NCBI RefSeq assembly: GCF_026586795.1
Contig: NZ_JAPFGY010000001.1
Coordinates: 62,001-126,000 of the forward strand
Length of the DNA: 64,000 bases
Origin: Erythrobacter sp. WG
GTDB taxonomy: Bacteria > Pseudomonadota > Alphaproteobacteria > Sphingomonadales > Sphingomonadaceae
Direction: 5' to 3'
The notes under the pieces are model-generated. The model worked only from the letters and a program-made list of their open reading frames with translations. It was not told the DNA's origin and made no database searches. The number at the start of each line of letters is the position of its first letter. Within the stretch, counting starts at the first letter, position 1. Made by a program: the position numbers and the translations under genes. Shown here in pieces: positions 56,640 through 64,000 of this stretch.

Positions 56640-56814
56640 TTGGCAGCAATCCACCCACAACCGGCCAACAGCGCCCGCGCTGCAATTGCCCGAAAGCGGA
56701 CATGCCCGCACCACGGCACTTTCGCCTGGCGACAATCCCTCCCTCACGCGTTGCAATTCCATGACGCCGCGCTAGGCGGGGCTGGTCACGCATACCCGGG
56801 GGATTCGCGTTTCC

Positions 56815-57750
56815 ATGAAGATCATGTCCGGCAATTCGAACCTGCCGCTCGCCCGGGCGATTGCGGCCTATCTCGAGATTCCGTTGACCGACGCAAGCGT
56901 GCGGCGCTTCTCGGACGAGGAGGTGTTCGTCGAGATCCACGAGAACGTGCGCGGGGAGGACGTGTTCGTCGTCCAGCCGACCAACTTCCCGGCAAACGAC
57001 AACCTCATGGAGCTCCTGATCTGCATCGATGCGCTGCGCCGCGCCTCGGCCAAGCGGATCACCGCGGTGGTGCCCTATTTCGGCTATGCCCGGCAGGACC
57101 GGAAGCCCGGGCCGAGGACGCCGATCTCGGCGAAGCTCGTCGCCAACCTCATCACCGAGGCGGGGGCTGACCGGGTGCTGGCGGTGGACCTCCACGCAGG
57201 ACAGATCCAGGGCTTCTTCGACATCCCGACCGACAATCTCTACGCCGCGCCGGTGATGGCCGCCGACATCCAGGCGCGCTACGGCGACCAGTCGCTGATG
57301 GTCGTCTCCCCCGACGTCGGCGGCGTGGTGCGCGCCCGCGCGCTCGCCAAGCGCCTCGACAACGCGCCGCTCGCGATCGTCGACAAGCGCCGTGATCGTC
57401 CGGGCGAGAGCGAGGTGATGAACATCATCGGCGACGTCGCCGGGCGGCATTGCATCCTCATCGACGACATCGTGGATTCGGGCGGCACGCTGGTCAACGC
57501 CGCCGAGGCGCTGCTCGAGGGCGGGGCGAAGTCGGTCGCGGCCTATATCACCCACGGGGTGCTGTCGGGCGGCGCGGTGGCGCGCATCGACGGGTCGAGC
57601 CTCAAGGAGCTGGTCATCACGGATTCGATCCGCCCGACCGAGGCGACCGAGCAATCGAGCCGCATCCGCGTGCTCCCCATCGCCCCGCTGGTGGGCGAGG
57701 CGATCCGCCGGATCGCGGACGAGAGCTCGGTTTCGAGCCTGTTCGACTGA
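56815..57750 (+). CDS. prs: Ribose-phosphate pyrophosphokinase
   Basis: Prs makes PRPP from ribose 5-phosphate and ATP. The 311-residue protein has [20 protein letters not shown], the catalytic-loop region [12 protein letters not shown] and the PRPP-binding motif [20 protein letters not shown]. Length and motifs are normal. An alternative ATG three codons in is possible. A palindromic repeat follows the stop. Confidence 0.97.
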   Translation: MKIMSGNSNLPLARAIAAYLEIPLTDASVRRFSDEEVFVEIHENVRGEDVFVVQPTNFPANDNLMELLICIDALRRASAKRITAVVPYFGYARQDRKPGPRTPISAKLVANLITEAGADRVLAVDLHAGQIQGFFDIPTDNLYAAPVMAADIQARYGDQSLMVVSPDVGGVVRARALAKRLDNAPLAIVDKRRDRPGESEVMNIIGDVAGRHCILIDDIVDSGGTLVNAAEALLEGGAKSVAAYITHGVLSGGAVARIDGSSLKELVITDSIRPTEATEQSSRIRVLPIAPLVGEAIRRIADESSVSSLFD

Positions 57751-57757
57751 GCCAGCG

Positions 57758-57822
57758 CCGTTCGTGTCGAGCGAAGTCGAGACAACCCTGACCGGCCTCT
57801 CGACGTCGCGCGAGGCGGTCGG
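57758..57822. repeat. Palindromic repeat after prs
   Basis: The left arm 57758-57787 (CCGTTCGTGTCGAGCGAAGT and following) and the right arm 57796-57822 are inverted copies around about 8 bp, of the same family as the ileS element. The right arm is partly degenerate (CGCGCGAGGCGGTCGG). Confidence 0.85.
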
Positions 57823-57828
57823 TTCTTG

Positions 57829-58176
57829 ATGTTCGACCCCGCCGAAGTCCGCGCTTTGCTGATCGAAGCCGCCCGTGCGCGGCAGACCTTCACCTATGGC
57901 GCGCTGCTCGGCATCCTCGGCCACGCCTTCACCCGCCCGCTGATGCGCCAGCTGTGCAAGGTGCTCGACCGGATCGACGAGGATGGCCGCGCCTGCGGGG
58001 AGCCGGGCCTTGCGGTGCTGGTGGTGCGCCAGTCGGACGGGTTGCCGGGACAGGGCTGGTTCGTCGCCCGCACCGGCATTCACGCCGATCTGCCTCTGGC
58101 GTGGGAGGGTGCCGAGGCGAAGCGCTACACCGAGGCTCGACAGCGCGAAGCCTTCGACTATTGGAATAGGGCGTAA
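57829..58176 (+). CDS. Conserved hypothetical protein with a winged-helix-like start
   Basis: The 115-residue protein contains TFTYGALLGILGHAFTRPLM, RQLCKVLDRID and LAVLVVRQSDGLPGQGWFV. The last segment resembles a domain seen near the N-terminus of some restriction-type proteins, but I cannot name the function. The ATG at 57829 was preferred over an in-frame TTG at 57826. It is flanked on both sides by copies of the same palindromic repeat. Confidence 0.6.
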   Translation: MFDPAEVRALLIEAARARQTFTYGALLGILGHAFTRPLMRQLCKVLDRIDEDGRACGEPGLAVLVVRQSDGLPGQGWFVARTGIHADLPLAWEGAEAKRYTEARQREAFDYWNRA

Positions 58177-58184
58177 GCCCGTGG

Positions 58185-58257
58185 CCGTTCGTGTCGAGCG
58201 AAGTCGAGACACTCCTGCGAGCCGCACCAGCCTCTCGACGTCGCTCGAGGCGAACGG
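58185..58257. repeat. Palindromic repeat before hisN
   Basis: The left arm 58185-58215 and right arm 58231-58257 (CCTCTCGACGTCGCTCGAGG and following) are inverted copies around about 15 bp, of the same family as the ileS and prs elements. Confidence 0.88.
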
Positions 58258-58266
58258 AGCCCTGAC

Positions 58267-59037
58267 ATGACCGACAAAGACCTCGCCCTTGCCCTGCGCC
58301 TTGCCGATCTGGCGGGGGACGCGATCCGCCCGCTGTTCCGGGGGCAGTGGAGCGAGGAGCGCAAGGCCGACCGCTCCTATGTCACCGAAGCCGACCGCGC
58401 GGCGGAGGCGGCGATGCGCAGGCTGATCGAGGCGGAATTCCCGCGCGACGGCATTATCGGCGAGGAATACGGCACCCGCAACGAGGGCGCAGGCCGCCAG
58501 TGGGTGCTCGATCCGATCGACGGCACCACCAGCTTCATCGCCGGGCGCCCGATCTTCGGCACGCTCATCGCCCTGCTTCAGGATGGCTGGCCGGTGCTCG
58601 GCATCATCGACCAGCCGATCGCGGGGGAACGCTGGGTGGGACGGATCGGCCAGCCGACGCTGTTTGGCGGCAAGCCCGCCGCCTGCCGGCCCTTGAAGGA
58701 TCTCGCCGACGCGGTGCTCGCCACCACCAGCCCGCACCTCTTCACGAACCAGGAGGCCGACGCCTTCATGTCGGTGGCCAAGAGCGTCGCCGAAAAGAAG
58801 ATCGTGTTCGGCGGGGATTGCTACAATTACGGCCTCGTCGCCTCGGGCCACATCGACATCGTGATCGAGGCGGGGCTCAAGCTCCACGATTACGCCGCAT
58901 TGGTGCCGGTGGTGGAGGGCGCGGGCGGCATGATGGCCGACTGGCAGGGCAACCCTCTCGATGCAGGGAGCGACGGCACGGTGATCGCATTGGGCGATCC
59001 GGCGCGGCTCGAGGACGTGCTCGAGGCGATGGGCTGA
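58267..59037 (+). CDS. hisN: Histidinol-phosphatase, inositol monophosphatase-type
   Basis: HisN removes phosphate from histidinol phosphate in histidine synthesis in organisms that lack the HAD-type HisB phosphatase. The 256-residue protein has the metal-binding motifs IGEEYGTRNEG and VLDPIDGTTSFIAG and the late GLKLHDYAALVPVVEGAGG, as in the IMP/HisN family. The family is broad, so a different phosphatase activity cannot be excluded; the sequence is closer to HisN than to SuhB. No other his genes are nearby. Confidence 0.85.
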   Translation: MTDKDLALALRLADLAGDAIRPLFRGQWSEERKADRSYVTEADRAAEAAMRRLIEAEFPRDGIIGEEYGTRNEGAGRQWVLDPIDGTTSFIAGRPIFGTLIALLQDGWPVLGIIDQPIAGERWVGRIGQPTLFGGKPAACRPLKDLADAVLATTSPHLFTNQEADAFMSVAKSVAEKKIVFGGDCYNYGLVASGHIDIVIEAGLKLHDYAALVPVVEGAGGMMADWQGNPLDAGSDGTVIALGDPARLEDVLEAMG

Positions 59038-59041
59038 GGCG

Positions 59042-59869
59042 TCAGCGCAGCATCCGCCGCACCGCTTGCCGGTCGCGCATCCCGAAGTGCCGCTTCAGCA
59101 CCGCCGCGAGATGGGCAGCGAACGTCGCGTAAAACACCGCCGGCAGCACCCAGGCGTGGACCAGCAGCGCCGCCTCGGCGAGCGCGGGCACGGCGGGGCG
59201 CGGCACCTTCCAGCCGTAGAAGGCGACGCTCTTGCCCTGATCGATCAGATATCCGCTCACCGGAAAGGCGATCATCGCGGCGTAGAGCGCCAGGTGGACC
59301 AGCCGCGCGAGGCGATGTTCGAAGGTGCCGGGCCGGCTCAGCGGGTCCGGCGCAGGGCTCGCCGCAAGCCACGCGAGCCGCGCCGCCGCCAGCACCAGCA
59401 CGCTGAGGCCCAGCGACTGATGCGCGGCGACGAAATCCTCGCGCCCGGCAAAGCCCTCCGGCAGGATCGACATGAACAGGCCGATCGGCACGCAGCACAG
59501 CACCATCACCGCGATCACCCAGTGAAACCCGCGCGAGGCCGCGCCGAATTGCGCGGGCGTGTTGCGCAGCGGCAAGGGGTCTCGCACCGGGCGGCGCGCC
59601 TGCATCCAGGCGGACCACAGCAGGAACAGGATCGCGGCAGCGGCAATCACCGCCTGCCCGTTGAGGATCACGGGCGTGGCGCGCGCGATCAGCGGCGCAT
59701 CAGGCCGGATCGCCGCGAAGGTCCCGTCGAGATCGGCGAGGATGATCGACCAGGTCATCATGGTGAGGCCAAGCGCCGCGATCAGGGTTCCCGCGACACG
59801 CACCCATCGCGCGCCCGCGTTGAGCGTCAGCGCCAGCACCAGTGCCAGCACCAGATATCCCACAGCCAT
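59042..59869 (-). CDS. Cytochrome b561-family membrane protein with an N-terminal extension
   Basis: The 275-residue protein has three hydrophobic segments in its first ~100 residues, then a typical four-helix prokaryotic b561 unit (RGFHWVIAVMVLCCVPIGLF, VAAHQSLGLSVLVL, RLVHLALYAAMIAFPVSGYL, VHAWVLPAVFYATFAAHLAAV) with histidines placed as heme ligands. It is probably an electron-transfer or ubiquinol-related inner-membrane protein. The extra N-terminal helices are unusual for the basic CybB type. It converges on hisN. Confidence 0.82.
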   Translation of the reverse strand: MAVGYLVLALVLALTLNAGARWVRVAGTLIAALGLTMMTWSIILADLDGTFAAIRPDAPLIARATPVILNGQAVIAAAAILFLLWSAWMQARRPVRDPLPLRNTPAQFGAASRGFHWVIAVMVLCCVPIGLFMSILPEGFAGREDFVAAHQSLGLSVLVLAAARLAWLAASPAPDPLSRPGTFEHRLARLVHLALYAAMIAFPVSGYLIDQGKSVAFYGWKVPRPAVPALAEAALLVHAWVLPAVFYATFAAHLAAVLKRHFGMRDRQAVRRMLR

Positions 59870-59953
59870 GTCGGTCCCGCTGTTGCTTGATCGTTCAGCG
59901 CCCGATCCTATCGGGCGAGCGGCGGGCGCCTGTCAACCGGGCCCTGTGCGCCG

Positions 59954-60607
59954 CTACTCCGCCGCCTCGCGCGCGGCGAGCGCCTCGCGCTTCCAGCCCC
60001 AGGCGAGCACGCAGGGGGGCACGTTGAAGAGGGCGAGGCCGGTGTCCATCGCCTCGAACCGCGCCGCCGTCAGATCGCGAGCGGCAGGGCGGAACTGGTA
60101 GGTCATGAAGGCCCCGCCATCGCGCAGCACGGCATAGGTCGCATCGACGATCTGCTCGGCCGTAGCGGGCGGGAGCGCCGAGAACGGCAGGCCCGAGATC
60201 ACGTAGTCGGCGCGGCCCCTTCCGCTCGCGCGCACGAAGCTCTCGACGTCGGTCGCCGAGCCGAGCACCACCTCCAGCCGGGGGTCGTCGATGGTCTTCT
60301 TCAGGAAGTCCACGAACCGCGGGTTGGTGTCGATCGCCAGCAGCTTGCCGTCCGCTGGCAGGCATTCGAGGATGCGGGTCGTGAAAGTGCCCACCCCTGG
60401 GCCGTATTCCACGAAAAGCCGGCACCGCTCCCAGTCGACCTTGGCCAGCATCGCGTCGATGGTCGCCTGCGAGGAGGGCACCACCGAGGCGACCATCGCC
60501 GGGTTCTCGACAAAGCCCCGGAAGAAGATCGCCGCCGAGCGCACGAAGCGCAAGAAGCCGCCCTGCGGCGCGCGGGTGTTCGGACGGGGCGTGGCAGAAG
60601 CGGTCAT
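59954..60607 (-). CDS. Phospholipid N-methyltransferase-like (PmtA-type) SAM methyltransferase
   Basis: The 217-residue protein has the glycine motif VEYGPGVGTFTTRIL and the post-motif segment VISGLPFSALPPATAEQIV, which is characteristic of the PmtA/rRNA-dimethylase-like group, including phosphatidylethanolamine N-methyltransferases. The start at 60607 precedes a basic N-terminus; the long frame upstream overlaps another gene. Whether it methylates PE or another lipid is unknown. It is divergent from the orphan pair at 60848. Confidence 0.75.
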   Translation of the reverse strand: MTASATPRPNTRAPQGGFLRFVRSAAIFFRGFVENPAMVASVVPSSQATIDAMLAKVDWERCRLFVEYGPGVGTFTTRILECLPADGKLLAIDTNPRFVDFLKKTIDDPRLEVVLGSATDVESFVRASGRGRADYVISGLPFSALPPATAEQIVDATYAVLRDGGAFMTYQFRPAARDLTAARFEAMDTGLALFNVPPCVLAWGWKREALAAREAAE

Positions 60608-60847
60608 GCGCGCACCCTTAGCCCGATTGGCGCGATCGGCAATGGCGCGGTTGCGGCCATTGCCCGGGAAGGAGAGCGGTTCGTCGAAAGTTCGGCTCTC
60701 CCCGACGCGCAAGGGCCCTGGCATGACGCGCGCAGCCGGCACAGACGCCATCCCTGATGGCGCCGCGTAAATGCCGCGCATCGTGCCGAAATTTAACGAA
60801 TATCGCGTAGCTCCCCATCGGTATCGGGACTGTGGCACAGGTGGAAA

Positions 60848-61606
60848 TTGAATCCTTCGTTTCTCGGCAGACGCCTCTTCGGAAAGCGCACTTCCCCAAA
60901 TCCGGACACGATCGATGTGAACGCGATCCGTCCCGGGACACCTTATGGACGGCGGCCGCCTCCGGTTGAAGAATTGGTCGAAGTCGGGATGGATCAGGTC
61001 GCGACCTACGCGGAGGCGATGGCGCGCCATCGCGGTTATCCCGATCCCACCTGCGCGATGATTGCGCGGCACGTTGTCTTCCTCGAGCGCAGAGGCTTGC
61101 TCGGGCTCAGCAACCTTTACTGGGAAATGACGTCATTCCCGGAAGAATCCCTGGATGATCGGTTCAACGTGAAACGACCCGATGGGCACGAGGGCGGACA
61201 TTGCCCCTTCAGTGCCGCAATCGGACTTTGGCCTTCATACGATTGGCTCACATCCATCGAACCGGAAGATCGCCGCTGGGCCATCGCTCCCAGCCATGCG
61301 CTTCTGGCTGTGCCGACGCTTGCCGAATGGCTTCGTCCCACGGGCCGCCGCGCCATGTTCTGGTGGGCAAAGGACGGGGCTGTCCCGGGCTACATCGTGG
61401 TGGAGGGGTTTCGGTTGGCTGCGTACCTCAAGACGAGCGGACCCGATCCGTGGCTTGCGCTTACCTATGCCGATCACATCGGCTTCAGCGACTGTCCGGA
61501 CGACATCTTGCCCACGCCGGAGCCGCGCAGTGGCTTCCTCGAAAAGATACAGCTCGCGCCCCGCCATATCGAGATGATGGAAACTTTTCTGGCAGGTGAC
61601 AGATGA
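60848..61606 (+). CDS. Unrecognised protein, first gene of a two-gene cassette
   Basis: The 252-residue protein has no motif that I can name. Notable segments are PPPVEELVEVGMDQVATYAE, CAMIARHVVFLERRGLLG, EGGHCPFSAAIGLWPSYDWL and RRAMFWWAKDGAVPGYIVVE. There is no clear signal peptide or membrane helix. The frame opens at a TTG (60848) without a convincing ribosome binding site, so the true start may be downstream. The following gene overlaps by 4 bp (ATGA), pointing to a co-translated pair. Confidence 0.6.
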   Translation: MNPSFLGRRLFGKRTSPNPDTIDVNAIRPGTPYGRRPPPVEELVEVGMDQVATYAEAMARHRGYPDPTCAMIARHVVFLERRGLLGLSNLYWEMTSFPEESLDDRFNVKRPDGHEGGHCPFSAAIGLWPSYDWLTSIEPEDRRWAIAPSHALLAVPTLAEWLRPTGRRAMFWWAKDGAVPGYIVVEGFRLAAYLKTSGPDPWLALTYADHIGFSDCPDDILPTPEPRSGFLEKIQLAPRHIEMMETFLAGDR

Positions 61607-61914
61607 CGATCTTCGACAAGGTTGCTTCCGCTTTGGCTAACGATCGCGATGTGGAGGCGACCTACAGGAACTTGTCGCCGGGTGACCGCTCAATTCTGGC
61701 TTTGATGCTGGAGAATGACGCAGCCTCCGGCGTGACGGTAGCCGGAAGCCCGAACGCGAAGTTCTGGGAATGCATCGGCAAGCATGGCTGGATGGTGGAG
61801 GACCATGACCTCGATTTCCCGCAAATGCCGATGCTGAAATACACAGTCACCGACGAGGGATTTCGTGCCATCCCGGTCGTGATGGGCATTCTCGATCAGG
61901 ACGCCCACGCATAG
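61603..61914 (+). CDS. Unrecognised small protein, second gene of a two-gene cassette
   Basis: The 103-residue protein (FDKVASALANDRDVEATYRN, LSPGDRSILALMLENDAAS, FWECIGKHGWMVEDHDLDF, MLKYTVTDEGFRAIPVVM) has a short, possibly winged-helix-like end, but I cannot assign a family. It overlaps the preceding gene by 4 bp, so the two proteins probably work together. Toxin/immunity or enzyme/regulator pairing is possible; nothing in the sequence decides this. Confidence 0.6.
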   Translation: MTIFDKVASALANDRDVEATYRNLSPGDRSILALMLENDAASGVTVAGSPNAKFWECIGKHGWMVEDHDLDFPQMPMLKYTVTDEGFRAIPVVMGILDQDAHA

Positions 61915-62134
61915 AGATCACGATGGGCGCCGGCGGATGGCGTGATGTCGGCCCGAAGCGTGTCATGATCGTTACGTCCCGATCCGCCGCCTGCCGCCGC
62001 TCGCACCCCGTTCCCCTTGCCTTTCGCCGCCCATGCGCCTAAGCGCGCGCACTTCACCGACACGAATCAATCAGCCAGCCTGGCGACAAGGGCTGCCATG
62101 GCCGGTTCCGACGTGTCTCATGCAGGAGATGAAA

Positions 62135-62338
62135 ATGCCCAAGCTCAAGACCAAGAGCGGTGTGAAGAAGCGCTTCAAGATCACCGCCACCGGCAAGGTC
62201 AAGCACGGCGTCGCTGGCAAGCGTCACCGCCTGATCAGCCACAACGCCAAGTATATCCGCACCAACCGCGGCACCTCGGTCCTGTCGGCCAACGATACGC
62301 CGACGATCAAGAAGTGGGCGCCCTACGGGCTGGATTGA
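62135..62338 (+). CDS. rpmI: Ribosomal protein L35
   Basis: The 67-residue protein ([51 protein letters not shown]) is a typical bacterial L35. The start at 62135 follows GGAGATGAAA; the 34 in-frame codons upstream are not ribosomal. infC, which commonly precedes rpmI-rplT, is absent here. rplT follows after about 130 bp containing a hairpin. Confidence 0.97.
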   Translation: MPKLKTKSGVKKRFKITATGKVKHGVAGKRHRLISHNAKYIRTNRGTSVLSANDTPTIKKWAPYGLD

Positions 62339-62371
62339 TCTGAGGGGCTGACGCCGCCTCGACTGCCATCG

Positions 62372-62425
62372 CGCCCGCCCTTCCGGCCTTACGGAAGTAG
62401 CATCAAGGGCGGAAGGGCGGGGGCG
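62372..62425 (+). promoter_or_regulatory. Hairpin in the rpmI-rplT gap
   Basis: CGCCCGCCCTTCCG (62372-62385) pairs with CGGAAGGGCGGGGGCG (62410-62425) with a small bulge, and a smaller CTTCCG-gccttac-CGGAAG hairpin competes in the loop. Ribosomal-protein operons with L20 are often autoregulated by L20 binding near rpmI, so this could be a control or processing structure. It could equally be just a partial terminator. Confidence 0.45.
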
Positions 62426-62468
62426 AGGGCAGGCTTGGCACCCTGAACCAAGAAAAGGATATACTGAT

Positions 62469-62828
62469 ATGGCACGCGTCAAAAGGGGTGTTACCACCCG
62501 CGCCAAGCACAAGCGGATTCTGGACCAGGCCAAGGGCTATCGCGGTCGCCGCAAGAACACCATCCGCATCGCCCGTCAGGCGGTCGAGAAGGCCGGGCAA
62601 TATGCCTACCGCGACCGCAAGGTGAAGAAGCGGACCTTCCGCGCTCTGTGGATCCAGCGCATCAACGCTGCGGTTCGCATGGAAGGCCTGACCTATTCGC
62701 AGTTCATGCACGGCATCAAGCTCGCCGGCATCGAACTCGATCGCAAGGCGATGGCCGATCTCGCGATGAACGAAGGCGGCGCCTTCAAGGCCGTGATCGC
62801 CCAGGCGAAAGCTGCTTTGCCGGCCTGA
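62469..62828 (+). CDS. rplT: Ribosomal protein L20
   Basis: The 119-residue protein begins [20 protein letters not shown] and continues with the conserved [39 protein letters not shown] and [19 protein letters not shown]. It is a standard L20 with the basic N-terminal rRNA-binding extension. GAAAAGGAT lies upstream as ribosome binding site. A strong terminator follows. Confidence 0.98.
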   Translation: MARVKRGVTTRAKHKRILDQAKGYRGRRKNTIRIARQAVEKAGQYAYRDRKVKKRTFRALWIQRINAAVRMEGLTYSQFMHGIKLAGIELDRKAMADLAMNEGGAFKAVIAQAKAALPA

Positions 62829-62887
62829 CGCCGGCGGGGGCCGCTCTGCCGGCGCAAGCCGCAGGGCTCCGGCCTGGCACGGATCGA

Positions 62888-62918
62888 GGGCGGGTTCCCC
62901 ACGGGGAGCCCGCCCTTT
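62888..62918 (+). terminator. Terminator after rplT
   Basis: GGGCGGGTTCCCC (62888-62900) pairs with GGGGAGCCCGCCC (62903-62915) with one non-Watson-Crick position, followed by TTT. It ends the rpmI-rplT unit before pheS. Confidence 0.75.
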
Positions 62919-63073
62919 CCATTGCTGCGCCTTGTGGAGCAGCCCCGCCCCGCCCCGGCCCCCGACCTGCTTCGGTCCGTGCGGCGGCGCAGCGGCGTCC
63001 TCTCCCTTTGCAATGCGGGCGAATTGCCGCTAGCGGGCGGCGGCAAAATCCTCGCGCAGAGCACCCTGTTTTC

Positions 63074-64000
63074 ATGACCGACATCACATCCCGGACCGAG
63101 GCCGCGCTGGCCGCGATCGCCGCAGCATCAAGCCTCGACGCACTCGAGGCCGAGCGGCTCGAAACCCTCGGCAAGAAGGGCTGGGTGAGCCTTGAACTGA
63201 AGACCCTGGGCGGGATGAGCCCCGAGGAGCGCACGGCGGCGGCCCCCGCGATCCAGTCCGCCCGCGCCCGCATTGCCGAGGCGCTGGAGGCGAAGAAGGC
63301 CGCGCTCGAGGCCGCGGCGCTCGAAGAGCAGCTGGCGCGCGAGACGGTCGATCTTACCCTGCCTGCCGTCGCCGCGCCCAAGGGTTCGGTGCACCCCGTC
63401 AGTCAGGTGATGGACGAACTGGCCGAAATCTTCGCCGACTTGGGCTTCGCGGTCGCCACCGGGCCCGAAATCGAGGACGACTGGCACAACTTCACCGCGC
63501 TCAACATGGACGAGACCCACCCGGCGCGGGCGATGCATGACACGTTCTATTTCCCCGATAAGACCACTGACGGGAAGGACATCCTCCTGCGCACCCACAC
63601 CTCGCCGGTGCAGGTCCGCGCCATGATCCAGCAGGGCGCGCCGATCCGCGTGATCGCTCCGGGCCGCGTGTACCGCTCGGACAGCGACGCGACCCACACC
63701 CCGATGTTCCACCAGGTCGAGGGCATGGTGATCGACAAGGGCATCCACCTCGGCCACCTCAAGTGGACGCTGGAGACCTTCTTCAAGGCCTTCTTCGAGC
63801 GCGAGGACATCGTCCTGCGCCTGCGCCCCTCCTACTTCCCCTTCACCGAACCGAGCGTCGAAGTCGATGTCGGCTATTCGAACGAGGGCGGCCGCCGCGT
63901 CGTCGGCGGGCACGGCGATGCGCCGGGCCATGCATGGATGGAGTTGGGCGGCAGCGGGATGATGAACCCGCGTGTGCTCGCCGCCGGGGGTCTCGATCCC
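63074..64000 (+). CDS. pheS: Phenylalanyl-tRNA synthetase alpha subunit, 5' part
   Basis: The frame runs from the ATG at 63074 to the right edge without a stop, giving 309 codons of an expected ~360. The N-terminal coiled-coil region (LEALGKKG-like, about 20-90) is followed by the class II core: [67 protein letters not shown] and [18 protein letters not shown]. The order rpmI-rplT-pheS(-pheT) is classical in bacteria, so pheT is expected beyond the edge. Confidence 0.97.
   Translation, partial: MTDITSRTEAALAAIAAASSLDALEAERLETLGKKGWVSLELKTLGGMSPEERTAAAPAIQSARARIAEALEAKKAALEAAALEEQLARETVDLTLPAVAAPKGSVHPVSQVMDELAEIFADLGFAVATGPEIEDDWHNFTALNMDETHPARAMHDTFYFPDKTTDGKDILLRTHTSPVQVRAMIQQGAPIRVIAPGRVYRSDSDATHTPMFHQVEGMVIDKGIHLGHLKWTLETFFKAFFEREDIVLRLRPSYFPFTEPSVEVDVGYSNEGGRRVVGGHGDAPGHAWMELGGSGMMNPRVLAAGGLDP

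Noticed and set aside
61160..61176. GGTTCAACGTGAAACG, similar to parS.
   Set aside because: It has two mismatches in the core palindrome and lies inside a coding frame, unlike the two exact intergenic sites.

Overview
The window is high-GC chromosomal DNA from an alphaproteobacterium. It most likely belongs to Sphingomonadales and probably to the Erythrobacteraceae; this is inferred from protein style and gene order, because no rRNA is present. Supporting marks are a full-length CtrA with the alphaproteobacterial Ala-Ala C-terminus, a BamF-type lipoprotein, a DUF4167 protein beside prmC/prfA, a HIG1 small protein beside a PduO-type cobalamin adenosyltransferase, several dispersed palindromic repeats of the kind common in sphingomonads, and two perfect 16-bp parS sites. 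The parS sites suggest that the window lies in the origin-proximal part of the chromosome. Almost everything is core genome: no integrase, IS element, prophage or CRISPR array was seen.

Layout. 1-8537: the end of a CorC-type gene, then a long minus-strand run gpmA-purE-purK-folA-ribF-ileS-lspA-bamF-like, mostly with overlapping start/stop codons and interrupted by three palindromic repeats, one of them inside the ileS reading frame. 8625-16798: tRNA-Thr, a two-domain DNA-binding protein, a methyltransferase, a DsbA-like protein, an HxlR regulator divergent from an enoyl-CoA hydratase, a DUF305/LVIVD fusion, a class A beta-lactamase-fold protein and a small lipoprotein. 17015-22836: polA, parS site 1, a Cdc48/p97-type double AAA ATPase and a probable small RNA. 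22837-28349: a CoA-transferase operon (scoA, a HAD-like lipoprotein, scoB, an alpha/beta hydrolase, a CaiB-family gene) and a DUF418 protein. 28510-35849: minus-strand hisS-prfA-prmC-DUF4167-lnt-metK. 35980-40387: ppa, lptB, rpoN, ctrA. 40528-45616: an S41 peptidase, two small proteins, trmB, a GH43 lipoprotein, a DUF892 ferritin-like gene broken by an in-frame TAG, and parS site 2. 45709-55606: an aminotransferase-fold enzyme, maeB, mutS, 3-hydroxybutyryl-CoA dehydrogenase, cobalamin adenosyltransferase, HIG1 and gluQ. 55737-64000: HNH protein, prs, hisN, a cytochrome b561, a PmtA-like methyltransferase, an unrecognised two-gene cassette, rpmI, rplT and the first 309 codons of pheS.

How the parts fit together. 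The window carries translation (ileS, hisS, prfA, prmC, gluQ, trmB, L35, L20, pheS), envelope biogenesis (lspA, lnt, lptB, bamF-like), nucleotide and cofactor supply (prs, purE, purK, folA, ribF, metK), DNA maintenance (polA, mutS, parS) and cell-cycle or global regulation (ctrA, rpoN). Short-chain acyl-CoA metabolism (scoAB, enoyl-CoA hydratase, 3-hydroxybutyryl-CoA dehydrogenase, CaiB) is the main catabolic theme. The points most worth a second look are the in-frame palindromic repeat in ileS, the paired parS sites in convergent intergenic gaps, the probable sRNA at about 22.5 kb, the TAG-interrupted DUF892 gene and the orphan gene pair at 60.8-61.9 kb.
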